A stretch of 64,000 bases of DNA from Gracilaria domingensis (GCA_022539475.1 VCMS01000125.1:85970-149969), one strand, 5' to 3'. Counted from the stretch's first letter, positions 19,131 through 30,784 are shown. The notes: generated by a model not told the origin, from the letters alone. Program-made: numbers and translations.

Positions 19131-20332
19131 GGCGGCGCGGCGCGGAGGGTGGCGATGGGAAGGGGAAGGGGAAGGGGGTGGGCAGGAGGGAAGGGGATAT
19201 GGGGATATGGGGGAAGGGGACGGGGGAAGGGAAGGAGGGGGGGGGGGGGGGGTGGATTTGGGAGGGAGGAGGGGGAAGAGGGCGGGGAAGGATGTTGGTC
19301 ACGCAATGGACGAATGGGATGAATAATGGGGGCGGCGGAGCGCGCGTGGAGCGTCCCGCTCCGTTTATGTGGCGCATGGCGCGTGTGGCGGTGGCGCGGT
19401 GTAAGCGGCGGTGCGTAGATCAGTTGCTCGCTCCGCCGTTTTTTTGTTGTTGCGCTCGCACGCGCTGCCCACGCGGCGCCGCCACGACTGACGCTGTCCG
19501 CCGAACGTGTCCTTCCCGCCTCTACCCTAATTCATCAATGTCATACCCGTCGCCTTACAAGTCTGCGCGCCCACACAGCCCTCGTCCTCGCCGTCGGTGG
19601 CATCACATGGACACGCTTTCACACACGAGAGCTGCTTGGCGGCAGCAGCCTGTGGCAGAAGCCAACCGCGAACAGGATGACTCAGGACGGGTCACACGAT
19701 GCCCACGGATGTGAGTGCGTTCTTGTTCAACTGAGCAAAAGTTTACAGTTCGCAGTATGCAGCATCCTCCAACAGTCCGTGACACGGCGTACTCGAGCTG
19801 AGTACTGCAATTAATTCCCTAGTTCGCGAATTGACTAACGGACACATATGAATTACTGTACCGTCATGTTTTTGAGCTACGTGTAGACGCGGTGACGAGG
19901 GCGAAGCGAGTGCAGTAATATAGCGCGCAAAATAAGAAAAAATCCGAAATACCTAGACGTAAGTAAGGCACTGTGCGCAAATGTAGATAATAGTGAGCTT
20001 ACGCCAATGGGAAATTTGATAAGTGTTTCACAAATACAAGCTACCCTTTTTTCCTGATATTAGGCTGCGAGTACGTGCAAAACTCAACAGTGTGGTTCGC
20101 TCAAATTCTTCCCGTTACGACGCTTCGAAGCCCCTTCACGAAGGACACTTACTCTCAACAGCCTCATGACCGTCAGAGAACCTTTCGGCAACTGTCGGCA
20201 TACCTACTTTTTCCAATTTCGATAAAAATAAGTCCAAAGAACCAAAACCATCACAGAAACGCTGCTTGTAGCCCAAGCACACAAACTGTCTGACACTGTG
20301 CCACTGCTCTTGTAGCACAGTGTATCAGCGTG
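19131..20332. other. PLC promoter and transposon flank; no gene recognised
   Basis: Next to the PLC start is a purine-rich G tract with GGGGATAT units (19150-19270) and a 13-base poly-G. From ~19800 the sequence becomes AT-rich up to the transposase ORF at 20333, so the left end of the Harbinger-type element probably lies between. I looked for but did not find a terminal inverted repeat by eye. Confidence 0.4.
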
Positions 20333-21685
20333 ATGCGCAGTGATGGTACCACGGTATCGATGTCGCACTGCCAACTGATTCACAATCACAGTATAATATC
20401 AAGCAAAACGGTCTCTAACCAAATTGTGAGGTCAGCTTTTCTAATAAATTCTGAAATCACTTCCACGGCAACATCTTCATCTTCATCTTCAGAGGATGAT
20501 GACATTGGACAATTCATGCACAGATTTGCCTTTCTACTAATACTTCTCATTCATCGCAGAAAGAAACAGCTACGAAAACGTAACGCAACTAAATTTCCGA
20601 CAGACAAACCGACATTCGAATCGCTGACCTCGATGTATTCCGACTCTGATTTCTTCGGCGCATTTAGAATGAGCCATACTACGTTCAACAAACTCTACCA
20701 CACTCTACTGCAAAGTTCATTTCTTACAGAGAGATCTCGTTTAGATTGTCGTTCAATTCAGGCCAAGGTAAGAGTGGCGATCGGAGTTCGTATTATGGCT
20801 GGTGCTAGCGTACATGATCTTATGCTCGCGTATAAAATCAGCAAAAGCAATGTCCACAAGTACTTCAAGACATTTATTTCTGCTGTGACGGAAACAATGA
20901 CACTACCCGGAATACCGGAAGATACTGCAGAACTTGAAAAACTCAGCTTCGGCTTCAAAACGTCTCGAAAGTACTCTAACCCATTTTCAGGTTGCATTGG
21001 TGCCTTAGATGGCATTTGTATGAGAAGTCGAAAGCCACGTGCTTTTGAGAATCCTGCAAGTTTCTTCTGCAGAAAGGGCTTCTTTTCTATACCCGTACAA
21101 GCTGTTGTTGACTCCCGATATCGATTTTTGGACTTTTCCGCTATGGCGGTTGGCTCGACAAATGACTCTTTAGCATATGAAATGTCCCCACTTGCCAGGT
21201 TTTTGGAGGCAGGAAAGCTTCTCTTGGGATATTATCTTGTTGGGGACAATGCGTACATGCTTTCAAACTCTTTACTATCGCCTTTTCCAGGCAAAAACGT
21301 AAGTGGTTTTGAAAGTGCGACTAACTTTTTCTTGTCCTCGATGCGTATACATGTGGAGCAAGCGTTTGGTATCCTCAAGCGTCGGTGGCGGGTCTTTTAT
21401 AACGCGGAACTGAACTACACAGTTCACGACTGTGTTCCTATTATTGCCACTGGAATGATACTGCACAATTTTTGTATCAATTGCGAAGGTATTCCTGAGT
21501 ATGTTTATGATGACGCAGAGCTTGAACAGATTAGAAAGGAGTCACGAGACTGGCATTCTCGTGTAAAACGCAGCGCAGGCCCTTTCTATCAGAACGCAAC
21601 TAATCTGGATGTGAATTTCACTCGCGACCTTCTTCTGAACATTGCAAAGGAGGAAGGTCTCTTGCGTCCTACGCACAATCTTTAG
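20333..21685 (+). CDS. PIF/Harbinger (HARBI1-like) transposase, apparently intact
   Basis: 450 aa, uninterrupted. The DDE_Tnp_4 nuclease domain is complete: G-A-L-D-G (first Asp), V-G-D-N-A-Y (second Asp) and H-V-E-Q-A-F-G-I-L-K-R-R-W (Glu with the typical basic tail). A helical N-terminal region with F-R-M-S-H-T-T-F-N-K-L precedes it. Composition (~42% GC) is lower than the neighbouring host genes. It sits against the broken end of the amine-oxidase gene, which reads in the opposite direction. No partner Myb/SANT-like ORF adjoins it, and its terminal repeats were not identified. It could be an active element or a domesticated HARBI1-type gene; the truncated neighbour favours the element. Confidence 0.88.
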   Translation: MRSDGTTVSMSHCQLIHNHSIISSKTVSNQIVRSAFLINSEITSTATSSSSSSEDDDIGQFMHRFAFLLILLIHRRKKQLRKRNATKFPTDKPTFESLTSMYSDSDFFGAFRMSHTTFNKLYHTLLQSSFLTERSRLDCRSIQAKVRVAIGVRIMAGASVHDLMLAYKISKSNVHKYFKTFISAVTETMTLPGIPEDTAELEKLSFGFKTSRKYSNPFSGCIGALDGICMRSRKPRAFENPASFFCRKGFFSIPVQAVVDSRYRFLDFSAMAVGSTNDSLAYEMSPLARFLEAGKLLLGYYLVGDNAYMLSNSLLSPFPGKNVSGFESATNFFLSSMRIHVEQAFGILKRRWRVFYNAELNYTVHDCVPIIATGMILHNFCINCEGIPEYVYDDAELEQIRKESRDWHSRVKRSAGPFYQNATNLDVNFTRDLLLNIAKEEGLLRPTHNL

Positions 21686-21689
21686 ATGT

Positions 21690-23338
21690 TGACAAGAAAC
21701 ACACGACTGCTTTTCAGCTGGGTTCTTGACAGTCTGAACAGTCAAGCGGTACTTTTGGTCATTTTGCTCACAACCATTCTTCCGCTCGTGAATGGTGTGT
21801 GACATATTGATATTGTCGACGTGTTGGGGCTTCCGTTCCGGAGCAGCAACCGTGGGCATAACGACGGTGGACTGCGTACTGGTAAGAGAAGGTTGCAGCT
21901 TGTTCTCCAAGACGCCACGTCTCCTTATGACTGTTTTGAGCGCCTCTCCCAAGGAGATACTGGAAGCGTTTTCCTCACCAAAGCGGCCTCGCATCTCATG
22001 CGCCTCGTCAAGGCAGGCATTAAAAAAGCGAAAAGCAACCGCATCCTTTTCCTTCGAAACCCACTTGCCATCCACATCAAAAATTGGACACTGCGTATCC
22101 ACCACATGCAGTTCGGCGTCCGTCTGCTGCGCCAACGTGGCGGCCGGGTTGTTAATTAGGCCGGTTATTAACATGGCGCCCATGTCCACCCCAGTGGAGA
22201 ACACCTTCTCCTCGGTACATATTCTGCCGCCCGGTCTCGATCTTGCCTCGTACACCGTCACTTGCACACCAAACGACAACAGCTGGCGGGCGGCTATGAG
22301 CCCCGAAATACCAGCGCCAATAATGGCTACGTGAGGGCGCGGAGTGAACTGCTCTCTCAGGCTGTGACAAATATCATTGGCGATGGGAATGGCGCCGAAA
22401 TATATAGCACCCGTACACAGCAGGTATGTGAACACACGTGCACCTAACTGATGATAACGAAAAGGTACATCGCCAAGCGCTTCCCGCAGCGTGAGTCGCT
22501 TTCGAGTATGACGATACCATATTCGAAGAATATGGTTGCGAAGATCCAGCAACACTAGGCGGGAGGAATTTCCGTCAAACAGGTAATGATGGATTTCATC
22601 GCTATCCACGACGTAGGGGTATTTCAAGGCGCGATAAGCGGCGCGAGTGGCCTCCGGCATGTTGGAGAAGGACGCGAGTTCATCTCGATGAGAAGATTCG
22701 GTATCCGGCGGGGCGGCACATCTGTGGCGATGGGCGGCGTCGTGCGAGGTGTGGGCGTCGTGCATGGAGGACGTGGGTTGCATGCGATTGGTCTTGAAGT
22801 ATTCGGTTCGCGACTCTACCCAGGCGTGGGCGGTACTGTACATGTTGCACTGGCGGTAGGCGGCGTCGACGGCGCTGAGCAGCAGTGAGTGGCACGGCAC
22901 GCAGTGGCCCGAGTGGTAGTGGCGAAGGCTGAGACTGTAGAGCGTGCTCTTGGTGGTGAAGAGCATCATGTTTCGAATCACGACCAGCTGGCGATTATTG
23001 GCGGCGGCCTCGACGCCGCCGAGCGCGCGAAAAAGCTCGAACAAAAAGTAAAGATCGACTTAGTCATCATCGAGAAGCGGGTTGGAAGTGAAGGGCTTTC
23101 TGGAAGGGCTGGAGTTCCAGTAGGAAACTAGCGCGTCATAAAAGGCGGCGCGACCGACGAGGCGCGCGATGGGATCGTCTAGCGGTGGCTTATGGACGCG
23201 CGGCGGTGGGGGGGATGGACGGCGGCACGCAGGCGGCAAGACTTCATGGGCAGCAGAGTGCGCGACGCGCCGGACGGCGGCGGTGGCGGTGGCGGCGGCG
23301 GCGGCGACGCGTGCGCGCGCCAGCGACGCGGCCGACAC
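21690..23338 (-). pseudogene. ARID-SWIRM-flavin amine oxidase (LSD1/KDM1-type), truncated and with an in-frame stop
   Basis: Read on the minus strand, the N-terminal part is ARID-like (A-R-L-V-G-R-A-A-F-Y-D-A-L and L-F-E-L-F-R-A-L-G-G-V), interrupted in the same frame by TAA at 23060-23062. A SWIRM-like domain follows (about 22450-22640), then the FAD Rossmann motif I-I-G-A-G-I-S-G-L-I-A-A-R-Q and E-A-R-S-R-P-G-G-R-I, as in histone lysine demethylases. Coding similarity fades near 21850, before the tower region and the whole C-terminal substrate/FAD half. Next on the left is the Harbinger transposase, and nothing resembling the missing half occurs before the PLC gene. The first open segment lacks an ATG, so a 5' exon may also be missing. 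Called a pseudogene on three grounds: the stop, the truncation and the missing start. Confidence 0.75.
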
Positions 23339-23700
23339 GCTTCGCTCGCGCGTATCGCACTAGTAGCCGCGGGGAGAGAGGGCGCAGCGCCGCTGGCGCG
23401 GCCGCACGGCGCGTATTTTCGATTTGCGCCGCAGCAGCGCGCGGCGCGCAGTGCCGCGGCGCGCAGTGCCGCGCCCCGTGCGGCGCCGCGCGCGCGTGCA
23501 CCTCTGGTGCGCGATGGAGAGCTCGGGCTCTCCGCCGCAGCCGCCGCCCCCGCCGCGTCCGCCCCGCCCGCCGCGTCCAGCGCTTCGTCCCGCGCCACTT
23601 GCCCGCGCCTGCGCGCCGCGGGCCGGCGGACAGTCTCTCCGTCCCATCGCCCGTCGCGCTGCTTCCCCCCCCCCCCCTCAGAGCACCAGCCCGCTCAGTC

Positions 23701-25508
23701 ATGTCGCGCTTCTTCCGCAATGAGGACGACTTCTCGTCGTCGAGCGAGTCCGAGTCGTCGTCGTCCGACGAGGAGCTCGGAGTGCAGGCGGCGCGAACCA
23801 CCGTCGGCGGCGTGGGAAGATCGCGCTTCCTGCTCAGCGATTCCGACGAGGAGGATGAGAAGAGGGTCATCCGCTCCGCCAAGGATCGCCGCTACGACGC
23901 TCTGGTCGCCACCGCGAACAACGTCAAGAGTCACATCAAGAACATGGACTGGTCCAAGCTGCAAGAGGATTTCGATCAGCTCAACGACGCCCTCAAGAAG
24001 ATCATGAAGACTGACATGGTCAGCGGCAAGAAACCGCCCGTTCCGGAGCTCTACGTGCGCGCCATTATTACCATAGAGGACTTCATTGCCGACACCCTCA
24101 AGGACAAGCCCAAGCTCAGCAAGACCAACTCCAAGAGTTTGAATCGCATGAATTTGAAGGTCCCGAAGAACAACCGCCTCTATAAGACTGAGATTGACCA
24201 GTTGCGAGCCACCGGAGCCCCATCACTCTATGACATGCCCGAGGACGACTCCGATTCTGACTTCTCCTCCTCCGACGATGATGATGATAACTTAAAGGAC
24301 GATCTGTCGGACACAGATGAATCCACCTCCACCTCCACCGGTTCAGAAGATGATAACAGAGGCGGCAGGGCCTCCATGTGGCTTAAGAAGGACAAAGGCG
24401 AAGCCACCACCAGCGCCGCTAAGATACGCAAGGAAAAGAAGGCCAGGGACGTTGACGCCGGTGCGGAAGCGGATCTTGATGATGACGACGGTTTCACAAC
24501 CGTCACGCGCGCCAAAACCGTCATACGCGAGACATTCAAACCGGATGAAATGAATGAAGAAGCTGTTGATACCAAAATGTTGGAAGTCTTGAGGGCTCGT
24601 GGTAGAAAGGGAACAAACCGCACAGAGCAAATCTCTCTCATAGAATCTTTAATCCCTTGTACAAAGAGTCCAAGACAACGCATAGAGGTTGTGCTGCACC
24701 TCATTTCTGCCAAGTTTGATGGCATTCCGGCCGCCAAGCTGTTCATGCCCGCAGAACTCTGGCGCTCTGCTGTTGGAGATGCGCAGAAAGTAATTGCATT
24801 AGCGCGTGAGCATTTCCCGGGTATTCGCTTTTCAGATGAAGCTGATGTTCGCGGTGAAGATCCCAGTATCATTTTAAAGGGAACTGGCACTGCTGAAATT
24901 GTTGATCCTTCAGGTGAGACCTTGGTTAGAATGGCAGTTCCAACTGCGGCTGAGGAACAAGTGAAGAAGACTGAGGTGGACGCCGAAGGGCAGATAAATC
25001 TTTGACGGAGCTTGCTGCACTAGTCTACCGGTATGGGGATGACCGCGCCAAGTCAATGGTGATGCTTGCTCATATCTACAAGCACGCTCTTGAAAACCGC
25101 TTCTACGCTGCGCGAGATATGCTACTAATGTCCCATCTACAAGAAACGATTGCAGAATCGGACATTCCTTTGCAAGTTATGTTTAATCGCGCGATGACTC
25201 AACTTGGTTTGTGTGCATTCAGAACCGGCAAGGCGTGGGAAGCACATGCGTGCCTACAAGAGCTTTGCTCTCCAAGCTATGGTGGTGGTGGTGGCGGACT
25301 ATCAAGGATGAAAGAGTTGCTTGCCCAAGGCATAACTCAACAGCGTGGGTATGAGAAGACCCCAGAGCAAGAGAAAGCTGAGGCAAGGCGGCAGATACCG
25401 TATCACATGCACATCAACTTGGACTTCATCAGGGAGCGGAACTGCGGTGGCGGCGATGGAGCTCGACCGTCACGACGTTCAGTCCACTGTACTCAGTGCA
25501 GTGCCTGA
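23701..25508 (+). pseudogene. eIF3 subunit c copy with frameshift and missing C-terminal PCI region
   Basis: The first frame (23701-25005) starts MSRFFRNEDDF, has Ser/Asp/Glu-rich segments and the eIF3c N-terminal domain, and ends at a TGA. The protein continues in another frame from ~25000 with I-Y-K-H-A-L-E-N-R-F-Y-A-A-R-D-M-L-L-M-S-H-L-Q and Y-H-M-H-I-N-L-D-F, both conserved in eIF3c. Just after that block (about 25430) similarity stops, ~200 residues before the usual C-terminus, which holds the PCI/winged-helix domain. A short stretch in a third frame (about 25460-25533) might be a PCI remnant, implying an internal deletion; this is weak. eIF3c is a core subunit of the translation initiation complex, so an intact copy should exist elsewhere. 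A sequence error could explain the single frameshift but not the missing end. Confidence 0.75.
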
Positions 25509-25840
25509 AAAGGCTGTACCGTCGGTATCCTAGACGGATCCATATTTGTTCTACCTTCCAAGAGCGCCTCTTTTGAGCGTTGCTGCCCGTCTCTTTGTCA
25601 GCACGCACTTGGACATGATTGTCCTTAGCAGTTAACCTATGAAAGGAACTCTATAGGGTGTGGTGAAGCGAGGCTGATAGGAAGGAGCGGGTAAGAGGCA
25701 GGTACGTATTTCATAAGCGCTGTCGTTCGTACTACGACACAGAGACAAATATCTAAGGGAGATCGTGAAAAGCCTCTATCGAAGTAAAAGTAAACCCATA
25801 AACAAATCGCAAGAACTACAAGGAATAACGCCACAGGATA
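25509..25840. other. Intergenic, no gene recognised
   Basis: A 332-bp stretch between the broken eIF3c end and the convergent 520-aa gene. It contains AT-rich sequence with no motif I recognise. Confidence 0.4.
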
Positions 25841-27403
25841 CTAATCTTCGCCACTACTCTTTCCAGCGGCTTTCATGATGTCGCTCTGCATGTTGTAGGA
25901 AAACAACTTGATACTTTCGCATTGCCGTTTCAGGTGAGCGATATAATCAGGGTCAAGGCTTCGCGCAACCGCGTCACGATATTTTGCGTGAGCCTCTTCA
26001 AACGCAGCACATACCTTCATAGAAGACATTATCCTTTCCACACTTTCTTCCATCGTCTCGCTTTGGGCTGCAGCTTTCAACGCAGCCTGAGCTTCAGCCT
26101 CCTTTTGCTTTCTTTCAGCACGATCTTCTTTCTTCATATCAACCTTCTCCTTATAACTGCCCGCAAACATATTCATAGACGAAGTCATCTCGGTGACCGC
26201 CCCATCAAAAACCGGATCACTGCTACTACGAGCAGATTTTGTTCTCTTGGAAGCAGTAGATGGCTCACCACCACTTGAATGCCTTCGACGCTTTCCACTG
26301 AAAGCATTCAAATCCCTACGCACGCCCAGGCTCCCATCCGCATTATCAGGTAACTTTCGAGTCAAAAATTGCCCGACAAGGCGATCAACGTCTTCGTAAT
26401 CCAAGCGAAAGACGCAGTACGTTAAAAAAACCCTGCGTCCTACAGCAGAGAGAACTTTTGACCGAGAGGTTCTGTGGCAAAAATCCATGAACGGCAGCTC
26501 TCCGTTATTTCCAGAGACTTCATAATTTGCAACTGTTCTTGTCCATACAGTTTTGTTTTCTCGCCACACCTCCGCAAGTTTTTGCCCACTTCGTTTAGCT
26601 AATGGCGCTAAACTTGGCACAACCTCAGATACCGGTGGAGGAAAATCTTCTATCGGGGCGAAATCTGTACAGTTAAAACGCTTCGTAATACGCTCCCACA
26701 GATCACCTTGCCTTATTCCAGAATCCTGTTGCGCCCTAGTAAGCGTAGAAGAAAGAGCATATATCTGCCTCTTCGTTTCCTCATCGTCTCTCACCAACAG
26801 CAAAAGTCTTGCGAATTCATTCTCGGAAAATTCCGGAGGCTTCTGTTTAGTTTGCTGCTCTTTTGAACCACGCTGAAAATCCAAAGTAGCTCCCGCTCCT
26901 AGCTCCTCGGCTTCGTCGCATTCCGAGAGAGACAGTTCACGAGTGAACAACTTACGCTCGTTATTACTTGGCAGAAGTTTTAAAAGCGTACTTTTGTCGG
27001 GTACAGTAGCCATCGATAGTCCTTTTTTCATATGAAGATGAGCACTCACATTTTTGCCGTCAATGCTGGTCATCAGCGAGTAGGGGAGAATGTTTCGCGC
27101 TAGCTCAGCGTGAACGTGAAGCATAACACGCGAACGGAGCACCTCTTTGGACCCAGTTGTAGGCCGACGCATAAGGCGAAGGAGAGAAGCGAGTTCAGGA
27201 CCACTCTTTGCGCAGATGTAGTCCCAAGCAAAATTGAGTTCTTCCTGGACTGTGTTTAGACACAGAGTCTGGAATCTTGATTTGTGGGGCGTAGTCTTTG
27301 AGCTGGATGGCGGTGAGTCGGTTGATAGGTGCGGAAGCTCATTATACAATGTAGCGCGGTCCATCGCACGATCTACGGACTCCATTTCGTCTTCGCTGTT
27401 CAT
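25841..27403 (-). CDS. Uncharacterised 520-aa protein, possible Myb/SANT-like DNA binding
   Basis: An intact frame from ATG 27403 (MNSEDEMESVD) to TAG 25841. Visible features: a Ser/Pro-rich N-terminus, and a helical Leu/Arg segment (about 100-140). A central region contains L-W-E-R-I-T-K-R-F and later V-W-R-E-N-K-T-V-W-T-R-T-V-A-N-Y-E (about residues 250-330), with Trp spacing loosely like SANT/trihelix domains. Then come a basic K-R-R-R-H/S-K-R-T-K segment that may be a nuclear signal, and a C-terminal coiled coil rich in K/E/A. I do not recognise the family. The gene lies between a truncated eIF3c and transposon debris, so it may belong to a mobile element (such as a Harbinger accessory protein) rather than the host; this is inference. 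Confidence 0.5.
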   Translation of the reverse strand: MNSEDEMESVDRAMDRATLYNELPHLSTDSPPSSSKTTPHKSRFQTLCLNTVQEELNFAWDYICAKSGPELASLLRLMRRPTTGSKEVLRSRVMLHVHAELARNILPYSLMTSIDGKNVSAHLHMKKGLSMATVPDKSTLLKLLPSNNERKLFTRELSLSECDEAEELGAGATLDFQRGSKEQQTKQKPPEFSENEFARLLLLVRDDEETKRQIYALSSTLTRAQQDSGIRQGDLWERITKRFNCTDFAPIEDFPPPVSEVVPSLAPLAKRSGQKLAEVWRENKTVWTRTVANYEVSGNNGELPFMDFCHRTSRSKVLSAVGRRVFLTYCVFRLDYEDVDRLVGQFLTRKLPDNADGSLGVRRDLNAFSGKRRRHSSGGEPSTASKRTKSARSSSDPVFDGAVTEMTSSMNMFAGSYKEKVDMKKEDRAERKQKEAEAQAALKAAAQSETMEESVERIMSSMKVCAAFEEAHAKYRDAVARSLDPDYIAHLKRQCESIKLFSYNMQSDIMKAAGKSSGED

Positions 27404-28148
27404 TGTATGCGCAAGACTGTAGAAGGTTGTAAATAACACAAAGGAGAAAGAGTGTGATCGAGAGTTCTGAGCGGTAGGTGGGAAGACGCAGTGTGTTTTT
27501 TTGGGTTGGAGTGGTGCGCTCAAATGGTGCGCACCAGCTCTTGCAACATAATTTGAAACGTATGCCCCTAGAGAATACAGCGTACGGCAGCAATGAACAT
27601 CGGCGGCTCTTCTCCCACAGAACAACCAGCCGCGTTTAAACGACAGGCGGGTTTGTACTCAGACGGTGTCATATATATCTGCCAGTGCAGTTTGCTGTAC
27701 AAGTAGCCCACTGGGCTACGTTAGAGTGCTGTGCACGTGGTTGTCCGCGGGCTACTGAAGTAAGACATTTGAGCCTAGATCAAAGGCTAAGAACTGGTTT
27801 ATCCGAGTTTTCATAACGGGAAGAAGCCGAGAATTTGCTCGCGCGATCTTCGTACACAGCCTCTTATCTCCTAACATTTTGGGAGCCTTGTACGCTATGC
27901 AGAACTTCATAAATTAAAAACAGACCTTTATAAAATCGCTCCCTTCCACACCATGTGACGTCTCTGCTCTCAATCAAGCCGATCCCTCTTGTATCTGGTA
28001 AAACATACTCCCCATGCGACAAAAAAACTTTACTATGCAAAGATAACACCGTCGTCGTTAAAACACATTGGTAAAGCTGCAATGTATTTCAAAGTAATAT
28101 TTTTTCTACAAAAAGAAATTCTCTTCTTTCAGTTCTGCAACGTCTCTG
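27404..28148. other. AT-rich intergenic region, no gene recognised
   Basis: Upstream flank of the 520-aa gene followed by AT-rich sequence. A GTAGCCC/GGGCTAC inverted repeat near 27703-27720 is the only structure noted. Confidence 0.35.
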
Positions 28149-28709
28149 TTGTTCTTGGATTTGCTTCCAATTGAAAACAAACGTCAGACTACAATTCTAC
28201 TTAAACAATCTCCGCAAAATGTTGCTAACGACTCTTCCATTAACTTTCTTCGTTTTTGCAATTATAACACGCTTGACTTATTTCGTTTTTTCCTTTTTTA
28301 TGTCATCCATATTTTTCAAGTAATTGGATGGTCACCAAACCAAACACAAACTGCAAAAAACCGCTACAAGTATGACGCAATTTTTGAAACATCTATAACC
28401 TTGTGTTGTCTTGCTTTGCCGGATAGATGGTGGGATTTAGAGCTTTCTTTTGCAACCCATGTGTCACATCTATCAGAAATTTTTTGGAAGGGCCTAGACA
28501 TGGTTGCAAAAAGAAAATCACACCTTACACTGAGCACAATACAGCAACACTACGTGCAAAAACGTACTCAAATGTTGGCGGCTTCGGTTCCAGACAAATA
28601 AAATACATTAGACCATTTCATTGGCTTCATCGACAGAACTGTAGTCGGTGTCGCGTGTTGGACTGTTCATATGTTGCAACCTGTCGTCCAGCGGTCTGGA
28701 GCGTAATTT
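28149..28709 (+). pseudogene. Fragment of a second HARBI1-like transposase
   Basis: A 150-codon frame carries the helical pre-catalytic region (R-Y-K-Y-D-A...L-P-D-R-W-W-D-L-E-L-S-F...L-S-E-I-F-W-K-G), the pattern that precedes the DDE domain in a distinct HARBI1-like family. After a TAA and a frame change the sequence near 28620 reads F-I-G-F-I-D-R-T-V-V-G-V, matching the first-Asp block (usually F-x-D-G-T). Everything downstream is missing. It is not a copy of the 20333-21685 transposase. Confidence is moderate because only the N-terminal part remains. Confidence 0.5.
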
Positions 28710-30417
28710 GAGTGAGCTCGTAGATGTGAATGAAAATAAGTATGAACTGCACGGCGACTTAGGGTATGACTGGCATCCGGTTTCCAAACTGCACCAAGCG
28801 GCGAATATCAGAGAGAGAATTATCCAAATGGGTTTTGGCCTTCTTCTCCTTTCACCGCTTTGATGCAAACTTCTCATTTTTTCGCTTCTTCCTCTTGGCC
28901 AAAGCATCCAGCACCTGATCGCTCTTCAGATTAGCACCCGTTTTGGTATCAATTCGAATATTATCACTCCCAACAACGTTAGCATCGCAGAAGAAAGACC
29001 CAGTCGAGTTTTTATAACATGAAAACACCTCATGTAGTGATGGAGAGTTTTCCTTGTCAGCACAGGAACTCTATTCCTGCGTTTCAACAACTGCCGTTCG
29101 CTATCGGTCCACGTACGTACTGATCTCTTCAAACCGGACATAATGTTACTTCTTGTAGCAGCTCTGTCGTAGGCGTCTGTGAAGCAGGGTGCTTCATCGA
29201 AACTATCTAAATTTGACTTCAGCTGCGCAGCACGCTAAACTGTTTCGTGTAAGTGGGATTTAAATGAGGAGAAGACACCCACATCTAGTGGTTGGAGGCG
29301 GTTTGGTGTATGGGCAGGGACTCCAATCACCGCTACGTTTGATTCTCGAAGAAGAGATAAAGCTTCAAACAGTACGTATGCACTATAACCATCAAGCGCT
29401 TTTTCTTCAGGTTTCCTGAATATCGCAACCTCTTGAACGAATTTAACAACCCAATCCGCAAATATTGTGCAGCGTGCTCCAGCCAGATCTCGTTGACATG
29501 GATGACAACGCATGAGATCAGAGTTCAACGACAGGTATTCTTGATTAACCTTTCGGTACTTTGCCAATTTCCTTAGTAGACCACAACGAACGTCATGGTG
29601 TCCCCGGCTGCAGACACAACAGGCATCAATGTAACATGCTCCAGTGCCTCCTTGTTTTTCACCATGTTCTTTACCAGCCTTGCAGAAGATGGACCAATAG
29701 CCTTCCGGATGCTTCTGTTCACAATTTTTTTAAAACTTATTCCTGTCTGGTCGATGTTCCGATGAGGGTTATCGATGTTGCGGGGATCCATTGCGGCTTT
29801 GAGGCGAGCAATATGTTTCAACAAGTTCTCCTTGCTCATTGCGCGTACTCGTCGTTCGTTAATGAATTGCACAGATTTACATGTAAGGACCGAGTGCTCT
29901 CGCGGAAAGTACAGCATCCACCTTGGTCCCGGCCTTACTGTGGTGCAGAACCCAGCGACGAAAATTACAGGCAAAGACAGTTTAGACCTCCCTCTTGTTT
30001 GGCTGCACAGCAGTAGAGCGCCCTTACAAAATAACACAGATAGGCCCGGCGTAACTCCGGTGTCAACCCTTCCCAATGTTAGAAAGTGCAAAGCGGCAAA
30101 AAGAACACGTCCAGCGGTAGAACAAACACGACACTGTTGAAAATGACGTCCTATTAGTGAGAAAAGTACGCTAAAGATGACGGCGACGACACTCAATAGC
30201 GGTGAAGATCCATGCGAGTGGTCAAACTAAATCAAAGTAAACACTGGCACTCTCACACGCTCTATCTGTCCGATAAAACCACAAATGAAAAACCCACTCA
30301 CAAAAAGAAACATTCAATAGCGGTGGTTCAGTTTGAGTTGTCGCAAGGAGGATAGTGCTCACTACACAAGTTGCGAGCTCTCCCGATAGAGTTTACTACA
30401 CACCAAAGGTAGATGAT

Positions 30418-30685
30418 TGTTGAGAGACTGAAACGCATGCATGGAACACTGTGGTGCCGGACGTTGTGCTGCACTCTGAGCAGCACGGACAGTCACGAAA
30501 GTGGATACTTGCGTTCCAAACGGACTGCGAGCAAGCACACAAATTACAAGCAAGTTGATATTTGTGTGACTTGCTTGCTGGAAGCTAGAGCTAGATAAGT
30601 ACTAGTAGCTCGACTGAAAGTAAACTGTGATCGAGCTACGAGCTTGACAACCCCTTGTGAGACCCACCGTTCTACCTTTTCTACA
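30418..30685 (+). repeat. copia left LTR
   Basis: 268 bp, TGTTGA...TCTACA. It is followed directly by GGTTATGGAGCCC, which loosely resembles the initiator-Met-tRNA primer site usual in copia elements. Confidence 0.9.
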
Positions 30686-30784
30686 GGTTATGGAGCCCTT
30701 TATGCGCCACTGTAGCTGCGTGTGAACCGTCAGGCCGTCATTGAGGTGAAGCTGAGGTGAATCGGACATGCTTCGTTTGACGCC

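Noticed and set aside
20333-21685. Domesticated HARBI1 host gene
   Set aside because: Position against a truncated gene and low GC favour an element; not fully excluded because no TIRs were identified.
24970-25010. Programmed frameshift in eIF3c
   Set aside because: eIF3c is not known to use recoding, and the gene is truncated downstream anyway, so decay or sequence error is more likely.
29573-30196. 207-aa minus-strand ORF as one protein
   Set aside because: Its first half is translated solo LTR; only the part below ~29880 is pogo transposase.
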